DNA of 64,000 nucleotides from Nannochloropsis oceanica (Eukaryota > Sar > Eustigmatophyceae > Eustigmatales > Monodopsidaceae). The DNA lies in the NCBI GenBank assembly GCA_004519485.1, contig CP038128.1:186001-250000 (forward strand), written 5' to 3'. This document shows, piece by piece, positions 1-11,564 of this stretch. Position numbers and translations under genes: made by a program. Below the pieces are notes generated by a model. The model ran no database searches. It saw nothing but the letters and a program-made list of their open reading frames with translations, and was not told the DNA's origin. Position 1 is the stretch's first letter, and each line of letters starts with the position of its first letter.

Positions 1-2862
1 GAGGGAGCATGCCGGCGCCGATCGTCGCCACCAGGACCTCCACAAAAGGAGACCGACGGCGAGGGTGGCTTGTGGACCCAGCCCCGTCCTCCCTGACACC
101 CTCCTGCTCCTTCGCCTTGAGGGCTTTGAGGCGGTTGGCTTCCATGATGGCCAGGACGCGCTCAATGCCAATGCTGACCCCCACGCAGGGGGTCTCGGTC
201 CCACTAACGGAAAACATGCCCACTGGGGGAGGGAGGGAGGGAGGGAGGGAAAGATGAATTGATTAGTGGGTGAGGGTAGGGAGGCAAAGGTGAGTGGGAA
301 GGAGGAGAGCTTGATTTGATTAATGAAAGGGGGAGGGGGGGGGGAAAGGGGGAGGGAGGGAGAGAGGGAGGGAGGGAGGGCTTACCGAGGTTGTCGTAGC
401 GCCCACCGGCAGCAATAGAACCGACGATGGATTCCTTGTCTGTGAGGACTGCCTCGTAGATCACGCCTGAAGGAGAGAGGGAGGGAGGGAGGGAGGGAGG
501 GAGGGAGGGATGCGTGACGTTGCTTTAATGAAGTAGCAGGCGCAAGAGAATGAGGGGAGGGAGGGAGGAGGGAGGGAGGGAGGGAGGGAGGGAGGGAGGG
601 AGGGAGGGAGGGAGAAATCAAGAAGGAAACACCTACCGGTGTAGTAATCCAGGCCCCGGGCCAGGGATAGATCGAACGAGATGGCGTGTAGGCTGCCCAT
701 CGCCTCCAAATACCCGAACAGCGTCTCCATCTCCGCCAGTGCTGCCACGGCGACTGCATGTCCTTGGAAGACGTCTTGGGCGAGCAACAGCGCGTGCAGC
801 TCTTTAGGCGCGCCCTTGAAGGTGACGAAGGTGCCTATTCGATCAGCGACGGCGGGGTGCAGGCCTGTGGAGAGGGAGGGAGGGAGGATGGTGAGTGGAT
901 GCCACGGGCATCAATAGGACAAGTCACCGTCATCCTTCCCTCTCTCCCTCGGTCCCTTCCTCCCTCCCTCCCTAGGTCGCTCCCTCCCATGGTCCCTCCC
1001 TCCTCACCCTTCTCCTCCGTCATCTCCTTCTTGACCGTCTCCCAGCTCTCCTTGTCCAGCTTATCCACGGCCGAGCAAATCGTTCGGAACTTCTCCGCGG
1101 GCACTCCACAGATCTCAAAGACACTGGAGGAGGAGGGAGGGAGGGAGGGACGAAAAGGAGGAGAGAGAAGGGGGTGAAAATGGGGCTGTCTACCTTTCGC
1201 CACTGAATGCTCACAGCTGTTCCTCCCCCCTCCCTCCCCCCCTCCCTCCCCCCCTCCATTACCTATCCAAAATCTTGCGATGATTAATCTTGATGCAAAA
1301 GCCCCCGATGGGCAATGCGCTCAAAATCTCAACAGCGACGGTCAGAACCTCCGCATCGGGAACCATGGGAGGATAGGTACCTGGGAAGGGAGGGAGGGAG
1401 GGAGGGAAGACCACGTGTAAAGTGATGCTCAAGGAGCAAGGGGGAGGGGGAGGGAAGGAGGGAGAGAGGGAGGGAAGGAGGACGTACCGGCTATGTCGAA
1501 ATCACATTGATAAAACTCGCGGAAGCGACCGCGGGCCATGGCCGGATTGTCCCGGCGGTAGACCTGGTAGGGAGGGAGGGAAGGAGGGAGGGAAGGAGGG
1601 AAAAGGTGAGTCGAGAGGAGGAGGCATGGAAGCAAGGAGGGAGGGAGGGACCGACGGAAGGAGGGGATGGAGGGATGGGAGCGCGGCTTGCCTTGGCGAT
1701 GTGGTAGCGCTTGATGTTGCCCGGGTTGTACATGGCCAAATACCGCGCAAAGGGCACCGTCAGGTCGTACCGGAGGGAGAGAAGCTCGCCGCCTGAGGAG
1801 AAGGAGTGAAAGCAAGGGAGGAGGGGAGGAATGGAGAAAGAAAGGAAGGAAGGGAGGGAGGGAGGGAGGGAAGAAAGGGAAGCACGGGGAGATCGGATGA
1901 GAGGTGTATGTTGTAATCATGTGGATGGACGGCCTTTCTCATTTGTTGAAACGCGATGTGAAAGAGACCCAAAATTGAGCACTTCTTCTAAATATATATT
2001 AGGATTCAATTGATAGAGGATATCTCACTGATCCTACCTTGATCCGCCAGGTCGTAGATGAGCTTGCTGTCCTCCCCGTACTTCCCCGTCAAGGTCTCCT
2101 TCAATTCAAACACAGGGGTATCGATCTCGCGCGCCCCGTGCAACTTAAACACTCGCCGGATGCGACTAAACGCCTCCTCCCGCACTAGCATGCTCTCCTC
2201 CCCGAAGTCCCTCACGCCCTTGGCGATCTTCGGCTTCCGCAACTGCCCCCCACTGCTCAACCTCTCCAGCAAGGCCCGCACGAACGGGCCTCCCCCCCTC
2301 CCTCCCTCCCTCCCTCCCTCCCCTTCCCCTCCATCGCCCAACAGAGGATCAAGGCATTGAACGAGTAGGCCAACGTCCATGGACAGCCCTCCCTCTTTCC
2401 CCCTCCCCCTCCCTCCCTGCTCGAGGGCAAGATACTGCTGTCGTCGGAGCAACCACTGCTTGAACTCTCGAGCCCCCACGCCTAGTCCAATCCCCCCCTC
2501 CCTCCCTCCCTCCCCCCCTCCCTCCCCCCCTCCTTTCGCAGCCGCTTTCGCTGCTGCTTTTGCGGCTGCTTTGTCTGCCTTTGCTTTTCGAGCCGCTTCA
2601 ATCTTGGCTCGCTTCACTGGGTCCTGCTCCTCGATCGGTGCTTCCCCTCCTTCCCTCCCTCCCCCTCTCCCTCCCTCCTTGGCAGCAGCAGCAGCAGAGC
2701 GTTGGGCAGCCTTTTCTTTTTTGGCGGCGGCGGCGGCGGCGGCTTGATACTCGTGGTGGAGGAGGAGGGAGAGGGAGGAGGAGAGCTCAGTAGCTAGGGT
2801 GGCCGTTAGGGAGGGGAGGGTGGGAGGGGAAGAGGAGAGGGAGAGGGAGGCGAGGGAGGAGG

Positions 2863-2898
<36 letters not shown>

Positions 2899-5137
2899 GA
2901 GGAGGAGGAGGAGGAGAGGAGTTGGAGGCGGGCGCGGCTGGCTTGTTGGAGGATGGCCAGGGCGTTCTAGAGGGAGGGAGGGAGGGAGGGGAGGGAGGGA
3001 GGGAGGGATGAGGACGACCAGGTGCACAAAATATCATGGAGAGGCGCAGAGTCAAAATCGAAAAGAGGGAGGGAAGGAGGGAAGGGGAGGAAGGAATTGT
3101 GCCGTTGATATGACTCGTATGCCTCCCGGGGGCAAAGGGACCTACGTCCGCTTCATCCCTCCAGTCGCCCGGGGACGAGCAGAGGGAACGGAGGAGGCAG
3201 CCTTAAGGACAACGGCTCCCCACGGCCAGGAGCACTCGGGAGAAGGACGGATTGAGAATCACGAATGGATCATTGATTGAATTAATCGAGTTAATACGAT
3301 CCAATGACCCACCCAATAAAACCAATCCAAAGGAACGGGAGGGCTGGGATGACAGAGAGTGCCTGACCCCCTCGCGGGAACATCAATGGGCCAAGGCAGG
3401 GAGTGCAGGAAAGAAGGGCTTAAGGCACGCAAACGGGATAACCCCGTGCATGCCACCCCTCCCTCCCTCCCTCCCTCCTTCGCCCCCACCCCCCACCTCC
3501 CCGGCCGTGTGACGGGCCTGCCTCCCCCTCCCCCCTCTCCCCATGCCTGTCCGTGGCTATATATCTACCAAGGTGTCTGGACCCTGCGTGCATTAATACC
3601 CCACCGCCCCCTTGAAAGGGGGAGAATGGGTGCATGCAGGGCAATTTGTGTCCTTGGAACTCTCCCTCCCTCCCTCCCTCCCTCCCTCCCTCCCTCCTGT
3701 TACCCTCAAAGACGGCGAGTCGCTGCTGTCATTCGAAGAACGACGAAAAACCCTCCTTTCCTTCCTTCCTCCCTTCCTCCCTTCCTCCTTACCCGCAAAT
3801 TATCCGACACCGCTGCCACTTGCGCCGGGTGGTACGACCCGAGCATCCCTCCCTCCCTCCCTCCCTCCTTCCCTCCATTGGGCACGGCAGACTCGGCGCT
3901 ATTTAGCTCCAGCTCTAAGGCCTTGACGCTCCCTTCGATGATGTCTCGACAGGGACCGTGGACCTGGGCGAGAGGGGGAGGGAGGGAGAGAGGGAGGGAG
4001 GGATGGGTGGCCGAGAACGAGGAAGGGGGAAGGAATGCATGGGAGGAAAGGAGGGAGAGAGGGAGGGCATGACCCTCATATTGGTACTCTCTTGGATTGT
4101 GAAATTCGTCATCCGGGAATAAAAAAGGAGGAGGAGGGAGGAGAAGGAAAAAGGGACATCGCCCTCCCTCCCTCCCTCCCTCCCTCCCTCCCTCCCGGGC
4201 TCTGATTAGATCAAGTTTTATTTGAGCTTTCGAAAAAGCTTACTAATCCTTGGGAACCCTCCCATCTCCCTCCCTTCTATCCCTCTGCTCTCTCCCCTCC
4301 CTCCCTCCCTCCCTCCCTCCCTCCCTCCCTCCCTTTCTCCCAACCCACCTGGGGAATACATCGCACAGCCTCGGGGTCCATCCCGCCTCCCTCCTCCCCT
4401 CCTCCCCTTCTTCCTCCTCCTCCTCCTTTTCCGCCCACAGCTGGCTTGACCAGCATCGACCCTTCTAATAACAGCCGGAGGTTCGCCGCTGACGTCACCT
4501 GTCCCCGGTGTGGCCTATGCGTGTCGAAATGAAGGGCTTGGAACGGCTCCACGCAAGCATGCAGGACCTCACACGTCGTCGCTGCAATGAGATCCGCCTC
4601 AGACAACAGATTGGTCAGGGCATAAGCACGTAAGCCTGCAGGCCCCGTGTGTGCGAATGTTCCCGTGCGTAGCGCTTGCACCTCGGAGAGGGTGAGGGGG
4701 AGGGAGGAGGGGGGAAGGTGGTGGTGGAGGACGGAGAGAAGATTGTCGGCTTCGTGGGATTTGTGGAAGGCAGGGAGAGAGGAGGAGGGGTCGTTTAAGA
4801 GGGAAGCAAGGATTTCCAATGTTTCCCGACTAACGGTGGCCCGGCCTTGGACTAGGGAGGCGAGTCGGGCAACGATAACAGCGCGGGTTTCGGGGATGGT
4901 GAGAAGCTCTCCATCTCCGTCTGAAGGTAATGGTGGTAAAATAGGAGGGGCCGGTGCAGCATTAGGGGAAAGTGCAGGAAGCGCATCCAATGCCGGCTCT
5001 TCCAGCTCGAGGTGAGCAGTGCCCGTGGCTACCGCCGCTAGATCTCCGAGGGTGAAGCGACGTGACGGCCCCAGGTGCAGCACAGGCTTACGCGGCTCGG
5101 TGGACGAGTCGTTGCCGCCATTGTTGCCGTCCGCCAT
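1..5137 (-). CDS. Histidyl-tRNA synthetase with N-terminal ammonia-lyase-like domain, 3' end beyond the window
   Basis: Charges tRNA-His with histidine. Exons fixed by in-phase splice sites are 5137-4349, one starting at 3963, one ending at 2038, then 1792-1692, 1563-1488, 1380-1263, 1123-1008, 864-637, 466-386 and 222 to the window edge. Class II HisRS hallmarks are clear: VRDFGEESM and [21 protein letters not shown] (motif 2), ARGLDYYTG and AAGGRYDNL (histidine-binding loops), and [10 protein letters not shown] (motif 3). The anticodon-binding domain is off the left edge. Exon 1 plus the exon at 3963 resemble histidine/phenylalanine ammonia-lyases ([21 protein letters not shown]-like end, then VHGPCRDI and LELNSA) but lack the Ala-Ser-Gly cofactor loop. 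A Pro/Ala/Lys-rich linker separates this part from the synthetase. The start is taken at the ATG at 5137; an in-frame ATG at 5248 is less likely. Small exons between 2.9 and 3.9 kb are not resolved. Long HisRSs with N-terminal extensions are known in plants (from memory). The HisRS call is firm; exon joins near 3 kb are not. Confidence 0.88.
223..385 (-). repeat. Intronic (CCCT)n/(AGGG)n tract, one of a series in the HisRS gene
   Basis: This HisRS intron is mostly CCCT-type tetranucleotide on the sense strand, so its polypyrimidine tract is built from the repeat. The same composition fills the introns at 467-636, 865-1007, 1124-1262, 1381-1487, 1564-1691 and 1793-2037. The repeat stays almost entirely outside coding exons. 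Where it seems to be translated, it gives spurious Pro-Ser-Leu-Pro-Pro or Gly-Arg-Glu-Gly strings. The G-rich strand could form G-quadruplexes. Confidence 0.9.
3655..4345. repeat. Clusters of (CCCT)n repeats between HisRS exons
   Basis: Runs of CCCT units lie near 3661-3697, 4162-4195 and 4295-4335, in the intron separating HisRS exon 1 from the exon at 3963 and in the next intron. They are uninterrupted and highly regular, so they are expected to vary in length between strains. Confidence 0.85.
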
Positions 5138-5800
5138 GCGACTCGAGCACGCTGTAGAGATGTATGTGCGTATTATATATGATTGTTCGTTCATATGGGA
5201 GTGTTGTGTGGTTGAATTATGAGGGCGTCGTGCGTGTCGTTCAAGCATGGATGGTGTTGAGGAAGGAAGGAGAGGGATGCTACTGATTGAGATGGGCAGC
5301 TTTTGCTATCCCTAAAGGGCCTAATCCCGCACAGACTGGTCAGATGGATAGAGAATACTGGCAGTAAAGAACATGTAACATAACTGTGGCGGTGCGTCGT
5401 GGCAGTGGAGTAAGCTTCCAAACCCATCCCAGAAAGCAACTCTTGACCTCGACCTCCCCCCCTCCTAATTTAATTTCTTCACATGGCTTCGCAACTGCCC
5501 CCAGTGACTTGGTTAACACTCCAGAGAGACGTATATTTGTACAATACCATCACATATAATTGAGAAAGTTACAAAGAAGGAAGAGAAGGGCGACGGGGCG
5601 AAAGAATATTTTTTTCTTTAAAGTAAATCTTTAGAAGTCTTCCAGCACGGCATCACTGGGGAGTCGCGTGGAAGAGGGAGAATCAATTCTCCTCCAAAGT
5701 GGCGTGGAGGACCGTGGATAGAGGGAGGGAAAGACAAGACACTTCCTCCCCCCTCACTGTAGGCGACAGAGGATGGAAGGGCGCGAAGCACGTTAGCTCA
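5138..5800. other. Upstream region of HisRS, no gene seen
   Basis: Contains the presumed 5' leader and promoter of the minus-strand HisRS gene, and the tail of the broken reading frame to its right. It has A/T-richer stretches around 5540-5640. No conserved coding segment was found on either strand. Confidence 0.5.
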
Positions 5801-5801
5801 A

Positions 5802-6957
5802 TCAACAGAAACATGAGAAGCCACAGTTGGCCACCGCCCCTGCATTGCCGCCCAAAACTCTCCTATCGACGCCATAAACATATAATTCACCTGCCGTAGC
5901 TTTTGTTCGAAGGCCTATAGTCTCTACCTGTATTGTTGTTCTCTCCATCTTATTTTTTTTATCGCGACGTGTCTCATCCAGCTTTCTATTCATCGCATTC
6001 ATAATTTGTTTCAGCCGCTTGCGAGCGTCCTTTCTGTTCCTTTCCTCTTCAAGCGAATCCTCCACCTTCTGAGAAATGGTGTTCAGACACCCAATCTGCA
6101 AGAGCTGACTGAAAATATAGAATTTGGAAAGCTGACCTCGCTTTTGAAGATATGAACAGTCCACCGCCCACATCATCGCCGTCACATCCTTTTGCAGGCT
6201 GCGAGGAAGGAACAGCGATCCTTCCATCATCTCGCATGCCATCTCGCCGTGCCTGCGTCTGAAAAGTGTGCCCAGAGGCACCCACCAATCTTCCGATCTG
6301 TGTCATCATAATACATAGGGAAGGGAGGTGGAGAACCCGCCGCAATTGATGCTTTGGAAGGGCCCGGCAGCTTCTCCCATAATCCCATGAAGTCAATGTG
6401 ATCAATATTGTACTTTTCAATGGTGGACGTAATCCACTCGCCATCTATTCGGCCGATCTGACTGTACTCGTAGGATTCGGGGTAGTTGATGTTACAATGA
6501 TCCTTCAGCTTCCGCATCACCTTTCCAAAACGTTTCCCCTTGTGCTGGGGCATGTCGGTGTACACCCACTCCATCCCAAAATCTTGCACGAGCTTCGGCC
6601 CCGTCATCCTCAGGAGAGGTGTGAGGGACTCGACGCGATCCTCTTCGCCATAATGTGTTGCCTCTTGGATCGCCTGCTTGGCATGGGCTCGAATTTACGT
6701 GGCACACTCGCTGGCCTCATTACCCTTGCGCCCCTCCGGGTGGAGGTTCCCCTTCACCACGAAATCGAGATTAAACCTTTCCACCAGAGTCTCACCAGGT
6801 CTCTCCGGATGTTCAATCACAGATTATCCCTTATAGAGCAGCCGGCTGGTGAAAAGAAGGGCTGCTGGGTCCAAGCTGCCGATTGAGCAGTCGGGTTGGT
6901 CTCCCTGCAAATCTACCCCAGAGGGGCGGGGGCCGGTAGCAGAGGCGGAAGCAGCCA
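5802..6957 (-). pseudogene. Broken, unrecognised reading frame
   Basis: The minus strand reads like protein over about 1.1 kb from an ATG at 6957. Segments look like ordinary globular coding sequence, for example HCNINYPESYEYSQIGRIDG near 6460 and a charged C-terminal helix rich in Lys/Arg/Glu near 6000 (EERNRKDARKRLKQ). The frame is interrupted several times, and no intron boundaries explain the breaks convincingly. No family was recognised. It may be a decayed host gene, a decayed mobile-element gene, or a real gene with unusual splicing. The low content of CCCT repeats here differs from neighbouring genes. Confidence 0.35.
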
Positions 6958-8525
6958 TAGCTTGTTCCACGTAGAGAGCTTTGGGCTATGCGTGTGTGCG
7001 GCGCAGGGGCAAAAAAGAGATAAGGTCAAGAATTTGAAAACCCGGGCTAAGGATGGATGACAGGAAAACATGGCAAATTTAATTCCATGCTGTACGAGGG
7101 TTGGTAAAGCTTGAGCTTCTTCTACAAAATGACTGGGTCTGTACTTGCACGTATGTGATATAGGTCTATGTTGTTTGCATTTGATATTAAAGGGCTGAAA
7201 CGATGATTCTGGGCAATCTGAATCAATTGAAGGCGGGAAAAGATGGAGAAAGTGATGGAAAGTGATGAACAAGATAACCCGGCCGTGATCAGTACCTTCA
7301 GCGAGATAGTTAGGACTTACGTGGATGTGGATGTAGTAAAAGTGATCATACCGAATGACCCATTGGTCATCTGTTGAGCATGGCCCATATCACCGGCTTA
7401 AGGGGGGTAGGATTTCCCGGGATTTCCAGCGAGTTTCGTCCAAAATTATTCTTCGACCCAAATCCCAGAAGATACGCACTCGATATAAACTCGCAGATAT
7501 ACCCCAGACACCCCACCCCGCCTTGTATGCTTGTTCAAACTCGACGGTAAATCTTTTGTTTTCCAATATATTTTTTTCCTGACTCTTGTTATTGTCACTC
7601 AAATGCGAAATAAGAGCGTGTGCGCATCTTTGATGCAGGAACCCTACAGCGGGTGGCTGGACCAAGCGATGAAGGAGGGTGACGAGCACCCTAACGCTAA
7701 CCCGACGATTTTTTTGGCGAAAAAGCATGAAGATAGCATGCTGCCCGGCATTTTTGTAGAAGCAGAAGCTCAACGTGAGAAAAAATGTCACCATTGCTGG
7801 ATTCGCACGGCTCCTGACCATGGCGGAAAGGCCGCGAGAATGTGACCTACGTCTCACGAGCACGTTGCCGAATGGGGATGGCAGTGCTCTCGCAATGAAT
7901 GAAATTGAACGGTATTGTTGAAAGTAACGCTTTTTGTGGCTTGCGCCTTCATCGTTTGTTTTTGTTATGTAGCAGACCTGCCCCAGCGCTTATGTTCCCC
8001 GTCTCTCGCTCATCTCCCTGGATCTATTCGTTTTAAGTGGGTAAACGATTTCAAATATCGAAGTAATCGATTCCACACACGCCAAGATTACTTGTAAAAC
8101 TCATTCCACGCGCTGAGAGCCCAATTTTCCTCTCCAACAGACAACCCAAATCTTTGGGTAGTTGAGGGTCCCATTCCTCCCGGAACCTCCGGACGGTAGG
8201 GTTGATGAGACACAAAATCGATATGCATACCCCCTACGTGGGTCATCCCTCCCACTCTTTTGCTTTTCCTACCTCTCCCCGCATTGTTGCCCTCCTCGGT
8301 ATGGCCTTTTACTCTTGGCGCTCGAACAGTAGCGGCTTCCAAAAGCATACAGCACACTCGATACATCGGAGCACGGCTACAGGATGTCCTGCTATTGGGT
8401 CGATCGACGAAAAAATTACCTCTTTTCTACATCTCCCCTCCCTCTACCACATCTCCCTACTGTCCGTCCTTTTCTTTTTCTCTCCCTCATACACATACAT
8501 GTCGGCATACAACGGACTTTTCTTT
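6958..8525. other. Intergenic region with no supported gene
   Basis: A 104-codon plus-strand frame at 7531-7845 has no recognisable domain and a biased, ordinary composition. It could be an exon but has no support. The rest contains A/T-rich stretches and stop codons in all frames. The last part, before 8526, is the 3' flank of the minus-strand MinE gene. Confidence 0.4.
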
Positions 8526-9411
8526 TTACCGCTTGGCAGCCGTCATGTTGCTAGCGGCCCCTGCCAAGGCAATCTGCATCTCGAACACATCGACACCCCC
8601 GTCTTGCTTCACTGTGGGTGGGTTTGGGGGTGGGGAGACGGGTAGAATTAGAGATGAGAGATAAGAGATGAGAGATGAGTGGGTACTGCTAGTAGGGTGG
8701 ACGAGGGAAAACAGGGAGGTGCAGCTAGAAAGTCCATTACACGACGATGCCGTCAAATAGCCATGACCGACATACAGCAAAGCAACACGAAAAAGCAAAT
8801 TCGCAAGAGAAAGCAGGTCTGGATGGTACGCCTGCACGAAAACGCTGCTCCCTCAGTTCAACTCTCGTCGCTGGGCTCTCCCACAAAGTGCCTCCTTCCG
8901 CTCACACACACACGCACCTTTTATGGAGACAGCTTGCTCAGGTGTGATCTTGACATATTTCTGTACGCACGCTAGGACATCAGCCTGTTTTTTTTGTGAG
9001 ATGACATGTGAATGCAGCTATAACCATCCTGCGACACCTTATGACGATAACGTTGATGCGGCAGCCTGCACGTACCTGAAGCTGCTGAATATCTACGTCT
9101 GCCAGACGTTGATGGGCAAGAATGATAGACAGGCGCTCCTTGGCCATGTTGCTGTGTGGTTGAGTGGGTTTAGAGGGTGCATATGCGAGGATGCGATGCT
9201 CGGACTGGCATGGCCGCCTCATTTCTCTTTCCCTCTCCTCCTGTCCTCTCTATTCTCTTGCTTCTTCCACTTACCGCGGCGAGGTCATGCTAGTGGACAA
9301 GCCAAAGCCCTCGAAGGCCCGGGCAAACCGCAGGGCCAAGTCTCTCATGGTGAATAGGTCCTCTTCTGTAAGGTGTAGTTCGTCGTGTGAGACCAGATAC
9401 AGAATGCTCAT
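8526..9411 (-). CDS. minE: MinE, division-site topological specificity factor
   Basis: Four exons (9411-9275, 9151-9076, 8984-8918, 8611-8526) join in phase through GT-AG introns to give 121 residues. MinE stimulates the MinD ATPase and drives the oscillation that keeps the FtsZ ring at mid-organelle. The anti-MinCD helix matches MAKERLSIILAHQR. It is followed by DVLACVQKYVKITPEQAVSI and DGGVDVFEMQIALAG, the MinE dimerisation region. Length is slightly above the bacterial 80-90 because of an N-terminal extension of about 45 residues. This extension has no obvious signal peptide, so an upstream presequence exon may be missing. Plastid and mitochondrial Min proteins are both known in stramenopiles, so the compartment is open. 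The gene is divergent from SDHB. The family call is secure; the start is not. Confidence 0.85.
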
Positions 9412-9919
9412 TCTTCGCTGCGCGAAGCAAGAGTTGGCGATGACCCAGCCGCCTTTGAATGACCGCCCCGCCCCCTGTGCGCTTTGACTTTTCTGAAGCC
9501 TTAACGCATGTTATCGTGCGGCGAGGCTAAGATGTAATGCCTGCCTGCGAGGACACACGGTATTTTCATGCCATTGTGAGGCAATGCCATCATCGTCATC
9601 ATCAGTTTCTGGGCAAGCCTACTCCTTCTCTTAACGTCCTTTCTTCCTCAACTCCCACGTCAGTTCTTCTTGCATGTTCCTTTAGACTCATGCACCCACT
9701 CGCATCATAACGCGAGATACAAATACCAGCATTTCCACTGCAAGTACAACGATGAAGCGGCGGATGGCATTCTCTCGTGGATGCCTCAGCATCTCATGCC
9801 TCTGCGTAATCGAGGACGCGGCACCCTCGCTCCTGGTTGCGGTAGTTTGGGCCCTCAACTCAAGCACAACATTCACACGACAATACTCCCTCCCCTGACT
9901 CACCACAGAAAAGAGCAGC
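9412..9919. promoter_or_regulatory. Shared upstream spacer of MinE (-) and SDHB (+)
   Basis: The 508 bp between the two start codons must carry both promoters unless MinE has an upstream exon here. A short in-frame stretch upstream of the MinE ATG ends at a stop. No specific transcription-factor site was identified. Confidence 0.45.
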
Positions 9920-11564
9920 ATGCTGCGCCTTCGTCAACAGGCTGGGCGTCGGCTGGTGGCCGCGGCAACGGGGAGTACGGCCACGCGTGCAGTTTCGTCC
10001 TCGGCCGCAACCCCGGCCCCGCAGCAAGACCTCAAGCTCAAGGCCAGCCCAAAGGGGGTACGTTGAAGTGGAGGGAGGGAGAGAGGGAGGGAGGGAGGAA
10101 GGTTTGGAAGGAGAGAGGAACACTCAAGGATGAAAGCACGAGGGAGGGGGAAGTTGTGGGGATGTCTCTGGTGTGGCTCACAAGGGCCTTCGTGGTGCAC
10201 GTCTAGAAAGGAGAGATTGTAGAGCAGAGAGAGAACAGTCGCGACATATTGTCTGATATCGCTCCATTCCACGCACACACACACACGCTCATACACATGC
10301 AGAACATCAAGTTCTTCAAGGTCTACCGCTGGGACCCGGAGCAGAACCAAAAGCCCTACCTATCTACCTATCCAGTCGACCTCGATGAGTAAGTGGAGAT
10401 GCCCCATGCCACCTCCCTCACTCCCTCCCTCCCTCACTCCCTAGCTTGATCCACCATTCCCTCCCTCCTTCCCTTCCTATTCTCATGCAAGATGTCTGGT
10501 GCCAATCCGCTCGTTGGGTCCTTGAACCCTTTCAAAGGCATCTTCACATCTCACCCCTCCCTCCCTCCCTTTCTCCCTCCCTCCCTTTCTCCCTCCCTTT
10601 CTCCCTCCCTTCCTCCCTCCCTCAGCTGTGGACCCATGGTCCTGGATGCACTCTTCAAAATCAAGAACGAGCAAGACCCTTCGCTTACCTTCCGCCGATC
10701 CTGCCGAGAGGGCATCTGTGGGTCATGCGCGATGAATATTGACGGCACCAACACGTTGGCCTGCCTATCGTACATTAACAAGGGACCGGAGCCATGTAAG
10801 ATTTACCCCTTGCCGCACATGTATGTCCTCAAGGACCTGGTACCGGACATGACGAATTTCTATGCGCAGTACAAGGTGAGCGCGAGGAAGGGAGGGAGGG
10901 AGGGTGGGATGCTTGGCCGACTGGTTTACTCCACCCGCGGGAGCGCTCATTCTTACCCTCATTTCCTTCCTCTGTCCCTCCCTCAGAGCATCGAGCCATG
11001 GCTCAAGGTGAAGGCCCCTGAGTCCAAGGACCCCAACAAGGAGCACCTGCAGAGCAAGGAAGACAGAAAGAAGCTCGACGGCATGTACGAGTGCATCCTC
11101 TGCGCGTGCTGCTCCACCGCCTGCCCGTCGTACTGGTGGGCAGCCGACAAGTACCTGGGACCCGCGGTGTTGATGCAGGCCTATCGCTGGATCGAGGACT
11201 CGCGCGACGAATTCACTCGGGAGCGCCTGGAGGCCTTGGATGACTCGTTCAAGGTACTTTCAGCCTCCTCCCCTCCTCTCTTTCCCGCCCATTCCTCTTT
11301 ACGTCTAGCGTCATCTCCTCTTGTCCTCTCTCCTTTTCCTCCTTTTCTCCGCCTGTATCATCAAACCTCCGATTCCTATCCTCCGTTCCATAAATCTCAC
11401 CTTTACTCATTCTGCCCTAACTCTCCCTCCCTCCCTCCCTCCCTTCCTCCCTCCAGCTCTATCGGTGCCACACTATCATGAACTGCACCAAGGTGTGTCC
11501 TAAGCATCTGAATCCCGGCCGGGCCATCGCCCACATTAAGAAGCGATTGGCGGCAGTGCACTAG
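9920..11564 (+). CDS. SDHB: Succinate dehydrogenase iron-sulfur subunit, mitochondrial
   Basis: Five exons (9920-10057, 10303-10388, 10626-10875, 10987-11253, 11457-11564) join in phase to 282 residues. The protein passes electrons from the flavin subunit to ubiquinone in complex II of the inner mitochondrial membrane. All three cluster motifs are complete: [10 protein letters not shown] with a later Cys for the 2Fe-2S centre, [16 protein letters not shown] for the 4Fe-4S centre, and [18 protein letters not shown] for the 3Fe-4S centre. The first ~40 residues, rich in Arg, Ala and Ser with no acidic residues early on, fit a mitochondrial presequence. All introns are GT-AG. Each intron carries GGGA or CCCT repeats, and CCCTCAG-type acceptors are typical of this genome. 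Confidence 0.97.

Noticed and set aside
204-3055. Many short frames rich in Pro-Ser-Leu-Pro-Pro or Gly-Arg-Glu-Gly
   Set aside because: They are translations of (CCCT)n/(AGGG)n intron tracts; the true HisRS exons flank them with consensus splice sites.
6398-6886. A 162-codon plus-strand open frame
   Set aside because: It lies antisense to the minus-strand sequence that reads like protein, and its own translation shows no domain.
7531-7845. A 104-codon plus-strand frame
   Set aside because: No domain, no convincing splice context and no neighbouring exon; kept only as a note in the intergenic entry.
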